Shown: positions 8,440 through 16,338, numbered from the stretch's first letter. The stretch: DNA of 64,000 nt from Cedecea sp000277545 (GCA_050847315.1 CP193791.1); one strand, 5' to 3'. Notes: a model not told the origin generated them from the sequence alone. Made by a program: numbers and translations.

Positions 8440-9405
8440 TTACGCCAGGTTTTGCTGGCTGAGCCATTGATCGTTAAACATTTTTGATAAATATTTGTTA
8501 CCGCTATCGCAGGCGAAGGTGACCACGCGTTTCGGCGTGTTCTGTGCCTGGCAATAGCGCAAGGCGGCGGCGAGCAGGGTGCCAGTTGAAGAACCCGCCA
8601 GGATGCCTTCGTGGGTTAGCAATTCACGGGCCGTGGAAAACGCTTCGCGGTCGCTGATCCGGTATGCGTGCTGGACGCGCTCAAAGTCGGCAAGCGATGG
8701 CACAAAGTCTTCACCGATGCCTTCCACCAGCCAGCTGCCCACTTCGCCATATCTACCGTGCTCAACCACATCGGCAAGAATGGAGCCGCAGGGATCGGCC
8801 AGCACAAACTCGGTTTGCGGGGAATGCTGGTGGAAAAACTGCTGCAGGCCGCCCAGCGTGCCGCCGGAGCCGACGCCTACGACGATGGCGTCAATGTGGC
8901 CCCCGGTTTGCTCCCAAAGCTCAACGGCCGTGCCGCTGGTGTGGGCCAGCGGGTTTGCGGCGTTAGAGAATTGATCGATGTAATAACTGCCCGGGATATC
9001 TGCCGCCAGCCGCAGGGCGTAATCCTGGTAATATTCCGGGTGGCCTTTAGTGACGTCCGAGCGGGTCAGGCGCACGTCCACGCCCAGTGCTCGCAGGTGG
9101 AAAATCTTTTCCTGGCTCATTTTGTCCGGCACCACCAGAATCAGCGGGTAGCCTTTTTGCGTGGCAATCAGCGCCAGCCCCAGCCCGGTGTTGCCCGCTG
9201 TGGCTTCAATAATCGTGCCCCCCGGCTGCAGCTTACCGCTTCGCTCGGCATGTTCGATCATCGACAGGGCAACGCGGTCTTTAATTGAACCGCCGGGGTT
9301 TTGGTTTTCCAGCTTAAGCAGCAGCTCGCAGCGGCCGGTATCAAGGTGATTGAGCCGCAGCAGCGGGGTGTGGCCTATCAGGTCCAGGACGGAATCGGCA
9401 ATCAT
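8440..9405 (-). CDS. cysteine synthase / cystathionine beta-synthase-like PLP enzyme
   Basis: A 321-residue fold type II enzyme. The lysine motif ENQNPGGSIKDRVALSMI (Lys in SIKDR) and the substrate loop EATAGNTGLGLALIA match the cysteine synthase/CBS family; GVGSGGTLGG binds the PLP phosphate. It lacks the haem domain and the Bateman domains of eukaryotic CBS. The ATG at 9405 has GAGAG 5 bases upstream; an in-frame ATG at 9432 has no ribosome site. Paired with the gamma-lyase-like gene downstream, it would condense homocysteine with serine or O-acetylserine to give cystathionine, allowing methionine sulfur to reach cysteine. O-acetylserine sulfhydrylase remains an alternative. Confidence 0.83.
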   Translation of the reverse strand: MIADSVLDLIGHTPLLRLNHLDTGRCELLLKLENQNPGGSIKDRVALSMIEHAERSGKLQPGGTIIEATAGNTGLGLALIATQKGYPLILVVPDKMSQEKIFHLRALGVDVRLTRSDVTKGHPEYYQDYALRLAADIPGSYYIDQFSNAANPLAHTSGTAVELWEQTGGHIDAIVVGVGSGGTLGGLQQFFHQHSPQTEFVLADPCGSILADVVEHGRYGEVGSWLVEGIGEDFVPSLADFERVQHAYRISDREAFSTARELLTHEGILAGSSTGTLLAAALRYCQAQNTPKRVVTFACDSGNKYLSKMFNDQWLSQQNLA

Positions 9406-9612
9406 CGTTCTCTCAACATGAAAAGTGTTCATGTATGGAATGATAGGGCGGCGAATTGACGCTTCTAAAGAACATAAACCCGTGGTTTAGATCGGAAAGT
9501 AATATAATGTGCTGCTCTGGCGGTAGGGAAGGAAAGCCGTTCGGATGTCCGGAATGGGGGATGGCTAAACGAGCCGTCTTTTGCCGGTTTAAGCCTGTTT
9601 TTTACACAAAAA

Positions 9613-9635
9613 AGCCAGCGGCTTATGCGCTGGCT
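9613..9635 (-). terminator. terminator for the Rrf2 gene
   Basis: Arms AGCCAGCG/CGCTGGCT with a 7-base loop; reading leftward the stem is followed by a T-rich run (complement of the A-rich 9604-9612). It lies in the 265-base interval 9406-9670, which otherwise holds only the promoter region of the cysteine synthase-like gene; no gene is supported there. Confidence 0.6.
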
Positions 9636-9670
9636 GGCTTTGAATTTGCGAAATTGTACTAAGCGAAAGG

Positions 9671-10177
9671 CTAATTGCTCCGCCGGTCGCGGATCCAGTC
9701 CTGGACTTCGATAACAAATTCATCCGGTGCCTTACGGTACATGCGGCGGGCCAGATCCAGTACGGTATGCTGGGCTAGCGCTTCTTCCATACGCTGCTGG
9801 GCAATGTTCATTACCGCGCGCACGCCGCAAATCCCTTCGCAGGCCCATTCGGGCGGCGTTGCTTCAAAGACGGCCAGCCGCTGGCGAATCTCTTTGCAGT
9901 CGAAAATACTTTTCTCACCGTCGATGGCTGCCACAATGTCCAGCACGCTGATTTGGTCCGGCGGGCGAGAAAGGATAAACCCCCCGCCTTTACCTTCGCT
10001 GCTGATGACGAGCCCCGCCCTGGAAAGTTTGGTGAAAATTTTACCGAGGTAGTCATAGGGCACGCCCTGCAGTTCGGCGATTTCGCGCACGTTCATTTCG
10101 CGGCCTTCGCCTTTGCCATCCACCATGCATATCAGGCTATGAATGCCGTACTCCACGCCCGAACTGTAAAACGCCAT
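9671..10177 (-). CDS. Rrf2 family transcriptional regulator
   Basis: A 168-residue Rrf2 (BadM/IscR/NsrR) regulator, winged helix at the N-terminus (NVREIAELQGVPYDYLGKIFTKLSRAGLV, about residues 29-57) and GGFILSRPPDQISVLDIV, the family wing. Three cysteines lie in the ligand region at about Cys94, Cys113 and Cys117 (C-x18-C-x3-C), a spacing unlike IscR or NsrR (three Cys within about 12 residues). It might hold a differently arranged cluster or act as a thiol switch. A strong GGAGG site precedes the ATG. It is divergent from a type II NADH dehydrogenase-like gene, with a perfect palindrome between them, so it most likely represses that flavoprotein. Confidence 0.88.
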   Translation of the reverse strand: MAFYSSGVEYGIHSLICMVDGKGEGREMNVREIAELQGVPYDYLGKIFTKLSRAGLVISSEGKGGGFILSRPPDQISVLDIVAAIDGEKSIFDCKEIRQRLAVFEATPPEWACEGICGVRAVMNIAQQRMEEALAQHTVLDLARRMYRKAPDEFVIEVQDWIRDRRSN

Positions 10178-10278
10178 GCTGCCTCCGACTCATTTAATCC
10201 AGGTAATGTAGGGATTTTACTCACGCGATGCAATCTGTAACCCCGAAAACAGAGGATTAAAAATAAACTCCGAAAGAT

Positions 10279-10302
10279 CTTGTCGTAGTTAACTACGACA
10301 AG
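10279..10302. promoter_or_regulatory. perfect 24-bp palindrome, candidate Rrf2 operator
   Basis: The half CTTGTCGTAGTT is followed directly by its exact reverse complement AACTACGACAAG. It lies between the divergent Rrf2 and flavoprotein genes and covers the -35 and spacer of the flavoprotein promoter. Perfect symmetry over 24 bases at this position is best explained as a repressor site; the assignment to the neighbouring Rrf2 protein is inference. Confidence 0.75.
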
Positions 10303-10308
10303 TATAGT
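10280..10308 (+). promoter_or_regulatory. sigma-70 promoter of the NADH dehydrogenase-like gene
   Basis: TTGTCG at 10280-10285 and TATAGT at 10303-10308 are separated by 17 bases, a close match to the sigma-70 consensus in sequence and spacing. Transcription would begin near 10315, giving a leader of about 35 bases. The -35 and the spacer are the palindrome itself, so a bound repressor would block polymerase. Confidence 0.65.
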
Positions 10309-10349
10309 CGCAGTCGTTGGCCACTGAGGGCCTTTACCGGAGTAGAACC

Positions 10350-11552
10350 ATGCAACAGAAGATCCTGATCCTTGGCGCCGGCTTTGCCGGTATGTGGGCG
10401 GCCCTGAGCGCGGCCAGACTGGTGGCAATGCATAACCGTGACGACATTGAGATCGCCGTGCTGGCTCCCCAGCCTGAGCTGCGCGTTCGCCCACGTTTTT
10501 ACGAAACCGAGGTGGCTTCGCTGGTCGCTCCTCTTCAGCCGCTGTTCGACGTCACCGGCGTGACTTTTGTGAAAGGCGAGGCGCAGCGTATCGACAGCGT
10601 CAATCAGTGCGTCTGGTACCGTGACCAGCAGGGCAACAGCACACCGCGACAGTACGATCGGCTTGTTCTGGCTACCGGCAGCAACCTCAAACGCGATCTG
10701 ATCGACGGCGCGGCAGAGCATGCTTTCGACCTCGACCAGCTCGAGAGCGCCCTGCGCCTGGAGCAGCACATTTCAGACTTAGCGCAGCAGCCGGAAAGCG
10801 AAGCCCGCAACACGGTCATTGTCTGTGGCGGCGGCTTTACAGGCATTGAAATGGCGACCGAACTGCCGGGCAGATTGCGCGCGGTACTGGGCAAAGAAAC
10901 AAATGCTCGCGTTATTGTGGTGGAACGGGGCGATAAAATCGGCGGTCGCTACAGCCGCGAACTGCGGGATGTGATTGCTACCGCCAGCGAAGAGCTGGGC
11001 GTGGAGTGGCGACTGAATACCGACGTCCGCGAAATTGATGCGAACGGCATTGTACTGGCCGACGGCGAACGCATCGCCTCCAGCACGGTAATTCTGACCG
11101 CAGGCGTGCAGGCCAGCCCGCTAACCGCGCAGATTAATGCCCCGCGTGATAAGCAAGGCCGTCTGCACGTGGATGCTTTTTTACGGGTGGAAGGGCAGCC
11201 AGCTATTTTTGCGACGGGGGATGTGGCGCGTGCCGAGACGGATGAACAGGGCAACCTCGCGCTAATGACCTGCCAGCACGCCATCATGCTAGGCCGCTTT
11301 GTGGGCTATAACGTGGCGGCAAGTCTGCTGGACGTCACGCCACTGCCATACCGCCAGATTAACTATGTCACCTGTCTCGATCTCGGCGGCTGGGGCGCGG
11401 TGTTTACCGAAGGCTGGGAGCAAAAAGTGACGCACGTGCGCGAGGAAGCGAAGAAAATTAAGTTGTCGATTACTCAGGAACTCATTTACCCGCCGGTGGC
11501 AGACAGAAAAATCGCCTTTGAAACGGCGGATCCGTTAGCGCCGTTCGTCTAA
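10350..11552 (+). CDS. type II NADH dehydrogenase-like FAD/NAD(P) oxidoreductase
   Basis: A 400-residue two-dinucleotide-binding-domain flavoprotein. The FAD Rossmann motif QQKILILGAGFAGMWAALSA is at the N-terminus, the NAD(P) motif VIVCGGGFTGIEMATELPG is near residue 160, and the FAD-closing ATGDVA near residue 290. This matches NDH-2 type dehydrogenases, which pass electrons from NADH to quinone without pumping protons; the C-terminus lacks an obvious membrane anchor. ATG at 10350 is chosen because GGAG lies 8 bases upstream and the homologous region starts there; an upstream in-frame ATG at 10317 would fall inside the promoter. Controlled, by inference, by the divergent Rrf2 protein. Confidence 0.85.
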   Translation: MQQKILILGAGFAGMWAALSAARLVAMHNRDDIEIAVLAPQPELRVRPRFYETEVASLVAPLQPLFDVTGVTFVKGEAQRIDSVNQCVWYRDQQGNSTPRQYDRLVLATGSNLKRDLIDGAAEHAFDLDQLESALRLEQHISDLAQQPESEARNTVIVCGGGFTGIEMATELPGRLRAVLGKETNARVIVVERGDKIGGRYSRELRDVIATASEELGVEWRLNTDVREIDANGIVLADGERIASSTVILTAGVQASPLTAQINAPRDKQGRLHVDAFLRVEGQPAIFATGDVARAETDEQGNLALMTCQHAIMLGRFVGYNVAASLLDVTPLPYRQINYVTCLDLGGWGAVFTEGWEQKVTHVREEAKKIKLSITQELIYPPVADRKIAFETADPLAPFV

Positions 11553-11591
11553 GGGATTTATCATGCTGCCGAATGTTTATCAGGAGGTAGC

Positions 11592-11903
11592 ATGGCTAAC
11601 GATATCACTTTTTTCCGCCGCTTTGAGCACGACATTATCGCCGGGCTAAAAACGATTACGCTGCGCGACAGCAGCGAATCTCATTTTCAGCCCGGCCAGC
11701 GTTTGCGCGTGGGCCGCTACGAAGATGACGTCTATTTCTGTACGATCGACGTGATCGGCGTGACGCCGGTGCTGCTTGATGATTTGGACGAGGAGCACGC
11801 CCGCCAGGAGAACATGACGCTGGCAGAGCTTAAACAGGTGATTGGTGAAATCTATCCGGGATTGAATGCGTTGTACGAGATTTCGTTCCGGCTGGTGAAG
11901 TGA
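11592..11903 (+). CDS. yqfB: ASCH-domain protein, N4-acetylcytidine amidohydrolase
   Basis: A 103-residue protein closely matching E. coli YqfB over its full length (ITFFRRFEHDIIAGLKTITLRDSSESHF; GRYEDDVYFCTIDV; QENMTLAELKQVI). YqfB is a small ASCH-fold amidohydrolase that removes the acetyl group from N4-acetylcytidine and related nucleosides. A strong ribosome site (AGGAGGT) lies just before the ATG. It begins 39 bases after the flavoprotein gene and may be read from the same promoter, although the two have no obvious functional tie. Confidence 0.93.
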   Translation: MANDITFFRRFEHDIIAGLKTITLRDSSESHFQPGQRLRVGRYEDDVYFCTIDVIGVTPVLLDDLDEEHARQENMTLAELKQVIGEIYPGLNALYEISFRLVK

Positions 11904-12009
11904 TCCTTCGCCCGAGATTAGCATGATGGAAGGGGGGTAATCGTGCGTTTGCTTGTATTGGTGACTGGTAGTATCAGCGATACTTCTTGCGCGAATACAA
12001 CAAGACATT

Positions 12010-13398
12010 ATGCAAAATGACTTTTTAAAACAGCTCCAGCATTTTCTGAGGGACATAGAAAAAGCTGAGCAGGCGGCTCAGGTTCCTCAGAGGCTCGCCG
12101 ATTATCTTTTCTCAAACCAGGCGTGCCTGGATGAAAGCAATATTACGCTCGATTTGATTAATGCCCTGAGTGACTGGCTGGAAGGTAAACAGCAAAACCT
12201 GAATCAACTCTACCTGTCACTCTATCTTTTCTGGCTGAGCGCGCTGGCGCGCAACGGTATCGATATTTTTTATTTTGGCGAGCTGAACAAGCTGCAAATG
12301 CTCGGATCGCGCTTCAGAGATTCGGCCATCAATAACCTCTATTACCTCAGTTATGAAGAGACAAATCAGCAGGAAATCACCGCTTTTCATAACAAAATTG
12401 CCGCCAGCACGGCCCCTTTTATTCTCTACGATCCGCAGGGACTAAAGCTGGCCTTTGCGGTTGAACATCCTCAGGCCATAGGCTGTATTTCGTTGTACGA
12501 TTTGCTGATTGATAATTTCATTCCCTTAAGCACAACAGCTACTCAGTACACGCATTTGCTGGCGCAGCAATATGCCGCGCTGGCTAATCCAAACGTCAGA
12601 ACAGTCATTATAGGTAACTCCTACAGTTTTTATGGCTTCCCTGACGCGCTGTTTGAACACAGCATAAATCTTTCTACCCACAGCCTGGGGCTGAAGCAGG
12701 CCCAGCAATTAACGGCGCATATTATTGAGCGTTATCCGCACGTGCAAAACTTTGTGTATTGCCTGGGCTTCTTTGATCTGTACAGCGACCTGTTAAAAAC
12801 AAAAGATGACTTTAACCAGCAAATCATCCACGCCTGGAGCCAGCTCAATAGCCATTACAGGATAAAGCCGGAAGAAGGGATAACCGCCGACGGCATGCAG
12901 GCGTTTAGCCGGCTGGTGATGCCGACGCCGGTGCAAGGGCAAGCGATAAATGGACTCGAGGATAATAATGCCAGGGCGCAAATTTGTGAGTCCGCACGCC
13001 TTGTTTTTGCCCGCAGCGACTCACTCCCTGCCATGCAGCAGAAAGAGGAAGCCCAGAAGCGGGGGAGCTCTCACTCGAAATCAGTGAAGCACCAGACAAC
13101 GCTTGCAGAGAATAAACCCCGCGTGGCTGAGATGAGCGTTCAGTTGGCGACAAAAGGCAAAAAGGTTATCTGGCTAACGCCGTCTTTCCCGTCAGACTAC
13201 GTGGACAATCTTGATGCTGAGATGAAACAGACGCATCGCCAATATTTTGCAGACCTTGAAGGGGCGCATTCGCGTTTTATCGATCTCTCAGAACATCCCG
13301 CTTTTGCACGCGAAGATTTCCGCGACGGTGATCACCTGAACTATTTGGGGGCTGGGAAAATGATTGGCATACTGCGGGCGCTGGGTGTGGCGCTGTAA
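12010..13398 (+). CDS. unrecognised SGNH-hydrolase-like protein
   Basis: A 462-residue protein I do not recognise. The first 190 residues are mostly helical. The block VIIGNSYSFYGFPDALF (about 199-215) resembles the nucleophile-Ser block of SGNH/GDSL enzymes (candidate Ser204), FVYCLGFFDLYSDL resembles the middle block, and DFRDGDHLNYLGAGKM near the C-terminus gives a D-x-x-H pair (about Asp439, His442) as in DltD/AlgX-like members. A charged, probably disordered stretch (about 340-375) interrupts the fold. No signal peptide is seen, odd for this class. The ribosome site is weak and the codon use is more AT-rich than the neighbours, so the gene may be acquired. Function unknown; an esterase/acyl transfer role is only a possibility. 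Confidence 0.72.
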   Translation: MQNDFLKQLQHFLRDIEKAEQAAQVPQRLADYLFSNQACLDESNITLDLINALSDWLEGKQQNLNQLYLSLYLFWLSALARNGIDIFYFGELNKLQMLGSRFRDSAINNLYYLSYEETNQQEITAFHNKIAASTAPFILYDPQGLKLAFAVEHPQAIGCISLYDLLIDNFIPLSTTATQYTHLLAQQYAALANPNVRTVIIGNSYSFYGFPDALFEHSINLSTHSLGLKQAQQLTAHIIERYPHVQNFVYCLGFFDLYSDLLKTKDDFNQQIIHAWSQLNSHYRIKPEEGITADGMQAFSRLVMPTPVQGQAINGLEDNNARAQICESARLVFARSDSLPAMQQKEEAQKRGSSHSKSVKHQTTLAENKPRVAEMSVQLATKGKKVIWLTPSFPSDYVDNLDAEMKQTHRQYFADLEGAHSRFIDLSEHPAFAREDFRDGDHLNYLGAGKMIGILRALGVAL

Positions 13399-13414
13399 CC
13401 TCTGGAGACAACAA

Positions 13415-13434
13415 GGGAAGGGCAAACCCTTCCC
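13415..13434. terminator. bidirectional terminator between the SGNH-like gene and ydcH
   Basis: Arms GGGAAGGG and CCCTTCCC with the 4-base loop CAAA lie between convergent genes. The stem is GC-rich; the flanks are only modestly T-rich. Confidence 0.6.
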
Positions 13435-13448
13435 CGGTTTCAATGCTA

Positions 13449-13670
13449 TCAGGCCGGTTGGCTGGCCTGTTTCAACATCTGATAAAGCTCTTGTTTTACC
13501 CTCAGTTTTTCTTTCTTCATCTGCACAACTTCATCGTTGTATCCCGTCCCTTGCGGCCCCTCCTTGCGCAAAATCTCGCTATCAAGACGGTTGTGTTTGT
13601 TAAACAGGCTGAGAAAGCGGGGGTTTTCGGACTTCAGGTGGGTAATCAAATCACGGTACTCAGGAAACAT
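13449..13670 (-). CDS. ydcH: YdcH family (DUF465) protein
   Basis: A 73-residue protein matching E. coli YdcH throughout (FPEYRDLITHLKSENPRFLSLFNKHN; YNDEVVQMKKEKLRVKQELYQML). It is predicted to form a two-helix coiled coil. The function of the family is not established. It is encoded convergently to the SGNH-like gene. The 261-base interval 13671-13931 to its right holds the yqjH regulatory region and a small hairpin (CCGGCA/TGCCGG, about 13795-13812). Confidence 0.92.
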   Translation of the reverse strand: MFPEYRDLITHLKSENPRFLSLFNKHNRLDSEILRKEGPQGTGYNDEVVQMKKEKLRVKQELYQMLKQASQPA

Positions 13671-13815
13671 GTCAGGCCTCCCTGGTCAGTAGGTTGGTGA
13701 GTGGATTAACAACTGGCTGATGCCAACTTCAGTTTAGAACCGAATTTGCGATAAGGGAAAGTACAAAAAAGCATCGTTTTGTCAATTTGCGATCCCGGCA
13801 GCACCTTGCCGGAAT

Positions 13816-13834
13816 GGATGTCATTCTCATTGTT
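13816..13834 (-). promoter_or_regulatory. possible Fur box upstream of yqjH
   Basis: On the minus strand the stretch contains AACAATGAGAATGACAT; against the 19-base Fur consensus I count 11 matches. E. coli yqjH is iron-controlled, which supports the idea, but the match is weak. Confidence 0.3.
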
Positions 13835-13887
13835 TAAACCTGGTGATAACGCCGCAAAATGATAAAGACAGCCGCTGTGTCGTGCTC

Positions 13888-13912
13888 TAAGATATGTCTA
13901 TGATATATCTTA
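13888..13912. promoter_or_regulatory. inverted repeat upstream of yqjH, candidate YqjI operator
   Basis: Arms TAAGATAT and ATATCTTA are separated by 9 bases, and the inner TC/GA pair also matches, giving an almost complete 25-base dyad. It lies 20 bases before the yqjH start. YqjI of E. coli binds inverted repeats in front of yqjH and yqjI; here the yqjI gene is downstream in the same direction. Confidence 0.6.
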
Positions 13913-13931
13913 CACACCTAAAAGGTACGCT

Positions 13932-14696
13932 ATGACAACGCAAAATAACGCTAAAAAAGTGCCGGTTCGGGTTCGTAACGAACTGAAGTTTCGTGAATTA
14001 ACGGTTAAAGCGAAAACGCTGATTGCCAATACGTTTTACCGTCTGGTCTTCACCAGCCCGCAGCTGGCGGATTTCTCTTCCCAGGGATTTGACGACCACA
14101 TCAAAGTCTTCTTCCCGGCTGAAAATGGCGAATTCACTCCGCCGCAGGTCAACAGCGAGGGCATTGTCTGGGGAGCGGGGGCTCGCCCACAGTCGCGTGA
14201 CTATACGCCGCTGGATTTCAATGCCGAACGCGGTGAATTAACCCTGGATTTCTATTTGCACGACGGCGGCGTAGCCAGCAGCTGGGCGAAATATGCGCAG
14301 CCGGGTGACAAGCTGTTCATCGGTGGCCCACGGGGCTCTCTGGTCACCCCAACGGATTATCACTGGCAGCTGTACGTGACCGATGAAAGCGGGCTGCCTG
14401 CGGTGCGCCGCCGTCTGCAGTCGCTGAGTCAGGATGTTCAGGTCGAAGTCCTGGTTAACTGCCACCATTCCGACAGCCTGGGCTATCTGAACGAATTCCC
14501 TGCGGTAAATGTGCGGGCGTTAACTCACGCGGAGATCGCCGGGTACCTGAAGCAGATTGAGATCCCTGCCGACGACTATTACATCTGGATTGTTGGCGAA
14601 GGCAAAGAGGCTAAAGCGCTGGGAGATTACCTGCTGGAAGTCCGCGCCCTGGACGCCGACCTGGTACGCGCCGTCGCCTACTGGCATGACAAATAA
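13932..14696 (+). CDS. yqjH: siderophore-interacting protein, NADPH-dependent ferric-chelate reductase
   Basis: A 254-residue SIP-family flavoprotein. Signature stretches matching E. coli YqjH are RNELKFRELTVKA, GFDDHIKVFFP, SRDYTPLDF, DFYLHDGGVASSWA (about residues 111-124), GPRGSLVTPTDY and IPADDYYIWIVGEGKEAKAL. The protein reduces ferric siderophores such as ferric enterobactin or citrate in the cytoplasm using NADPH and FAD. AAGG lies before the ATG. It is followed after 11 bases by yqjI in the same direction; in E. coli the two are divergent. A dyad 20 bases upstream is a candidate YqjI site. Confidence 0.92.
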   Translation: MTTQNNAKKVPVRVRNELKFRELTVKAKTLIANTFYRLVFTSPQLADFSSQGFDDHIKVFFPAENGEFTPPQVNSEGIVWGAGARPQSRDYTPLDFNAERGELTLDFYLHDGGVASSWAKYAQPGDKLFIGGPRGSLVTPTDYHWQLYVTDESGLPAVRRRLQSLSQDVQVEVLVNCHHSDSLGYLNEFPAVNVRALTHAEIAGYLKQIEIPADDYYIWIVGEGKEAKALGDYLLEVRALDADLVRAVAYWHDK

Positions 14697-14707
14697 GGTC
14701 CCAAACT

Positions 14708-15283
14708 ATGCGTATTCATCATCTGAGACAGCACAAATGCGAGCGCCACGAACAGCATCGCGGCAGGGGCGGTCATGGCCGCCATGAGCAAAGCCACCCG
14801 GAGGGGCGCGCTCGCCATCGCCGCGAACGTCTGTTTGACGCCAACGATATCCGCCTGCTGATCCTGCATCTGCTGGCAAATGGCCCGGCCCACGGCTACG
14901 AACTGATCAAATCCATCGAAGGGATGGCGAAAGGGGAATATGTGCCGAGCCCCGGTATTATTTACCCGAACCTGACGCTGATGGAGGAGATGGGCTTTAT
15001 TACGGTGGGCGAAGGGCAAAGTGGGAAAAAATCCTTCACGCTGACGGCGGAAGGACAAACCTCGCTTGAAGAGCAGCAGCTCGAACTGGAAGCGGTGACC
15101 ACTCGACTCGCTACCCTTGGCGTTCTCGGCGACAACCGCCGTTTGCCCGAAGTGCAGCGGGCTATTCATAATTTTAAAACGGCGCTGCACGCCAAACTGG
15201 GCAGCGCCGAGCTGTCGAAAGAGACGCTGTATAAGATTATCGACACGCTGGATCAGGCGGCAAAAGACATCGAACGCAGCTAG
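14708..15283 (+). CDS. yqjI: PadR family, metal-responsive regulator
   Basis: A 191-residue PadR regulator with a His-rich N-terminal extension of about 40 residues (nine His and a single Cys in the first 37 residues) followed by a PadR winged helix (DIRLLILHLLANGPAHGYELIKSIEGMAKGEYVPSPGIIYPNLTLMEEMGFI, about 49-100) and a C-terminal dimerisation helix. E. coli YqjI is a repressor of yqjH that is relieved by nickel; its extension is rich in both His and Cys, whereas this one has nearly lost the Cys. Being downstream of yqjH in one transcription unit, it would be autoregulated through the dyad at 13888-13912. Confidence 0.9.
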   Translation: MRIHHLRQHKCERHEQHRGRGGHGRHEQSHPEGRARHRRERLFDANDIRLLILHLLANGPAHGYELIKSIEGMAKGEYVPSPGIIYPNLTLMEEMGFITVGEGQSGKKSFTLTAEGQTSLEEQQLELEAVTTRLATLGVLGDNRRLPEVQRAIHNFKTALHAKLGSAELSKETLYKIIDTLDQAAKDIERS

Positions 15284-15357
15284 AGCCTGCCCTGGCGCGG
15301 GGGAAGAAACATTCACTCGCGCCGGGATTCTATCGGCCTTGCTTAGCTGGAAAACGT

Positions 15358-16338
15358 TTAGACGTTGGCTGTTTTACCGGCGATAACGAGATCGGCATAA
15401 AGCGCCTTAATCGCCTGCCTGAGCCAGATAATTTTCGGGTTATGGCGGTTACGTTTGTGCCAGATCATCATATAGGGTGCCCGGAATTTTTGCAGAAGCC
15501 CGGCATCAAACGGCAGCGGGCGGGAGACCAGCGGCAGGTGGTGAAGCTGGCCGTAATGCCGGCAGTAGCCCGGAGCGGTCGTCAGCAGAGAGTGCCCGGG
15601 CTGAGCGGCCATAAACAGAGACTGCTCGAATCCCGGCAGGCTCAACGCAATATCCCGCTTGCGCCCCATTTCTCTCAGGATATCATCCAGCGCCCAGGTA
15701 TCGCTTTGTTCCCAGTAAATGCTGATATGGGGATAGCGCAAAAAAGTGTCCAGGTTCCACTCTTCCTGGAGAGCCGGATGATCTTCCCTCAGCCAGACAC
15801 AGGGAGAGTCATAAAAGAGCACTTCACAGTCGATAGACAACGGCAGATTCAGCTGCCCTTGAGAACGCGGATAGCTCTCACGACCGGTGAAACCAACATC
15901 CACACTTCCACTCGTAATGGCGTCCAGCGCGTCGTAATCCCAGTGATGCAGCCTGATAGTCGCCTGAGGATAGCGCTGATAAATCTGCTGCGACAGGGCA
16001 TTGAACATGATCATCATCAGCGGTAATTCAACCACAAGCTCAAACTTCAGTCCGCTCGGCGTCTCATGGTGAGCGTTATCCAGCAGTTGATGGCTCATTT
16101 GCATCCAGTCCGCCAGTTCCTGCGCCATGCTTACCATCAGTGGCGTAGGGACGAGTCCCTGAGGAGTATTTACAAATAATGAATCATCAAACCACGCCCG
16201 CAGTTTTGCCAGCGATTTGCTGATCGCCGAAGGCGTGACGCTCAGCCGTTTTGCCGTGCGGGTGACGCTGCGCTCCTGCATCAGCAACTGCAGGCAGAGC
16301 AGCAAATTAAGATCGAGGCTGTTGATTGTTTTCTTCAT
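15358..16338 (-). CDS. yidZ: LysR family regulator YidZ
   Basis: A 326-residue LysR regulator that matches E. coli YidZ along its length (LDLNLLLCLQLLMQERSVTRTAKRLSVTPSAISKSLAKLRAWFDDSLFVN; FEQSLFMAAQPG; MIWHKRNRHNPKIIWLR). YidZ has been linked to survival under nitric oxide in anaerobic cells. The ATG at 16338 is used as in E. coli; an in-frame TTG lies two codons upstream. The start is 32 bases inside the end of mdtL, so the pair is translationally coupled, as in E. coli, where they follow tnaCAB; no tna gene is present here. Confidence 0.92.
   Translation of the reverse strand: MKKTINSLDLNLLLCLQLLMQERSVTRTAKRLSVTPSAISKSLAKLRAWFDDSLFVNTPQGLVPTPLMVSMAQELADWMQMSHQLLDNAHHETPSGLKFELVVELPLMMIMFNALSQQIYQRYPQATIRLHHWDYDALDAITSGSVDVGFTGRESYPRSQGQLNLPLSIDCEVLFYDSPCVWLREDHPALQEEWNLDTFLRYPHISIYWEQSDTWALDDILREMGRKRDIALSLPGFEQSLFMAAQPGHSLLTTAPGYCRHYGQLHHLPLVSRPLPFDAGLLQKFRAPYMMIWHKRNRHNPKIIWLRQAIKALYADLVIAGKTANV

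Noticed and set aside
9456..9662. A 68-codon open frame in the gap between the cysteine synthase-like and Rrf2 genes
   Set aside because: No ribosome site, composition unlike a protein, and it runs through the Rrf2 terminator hairpin.
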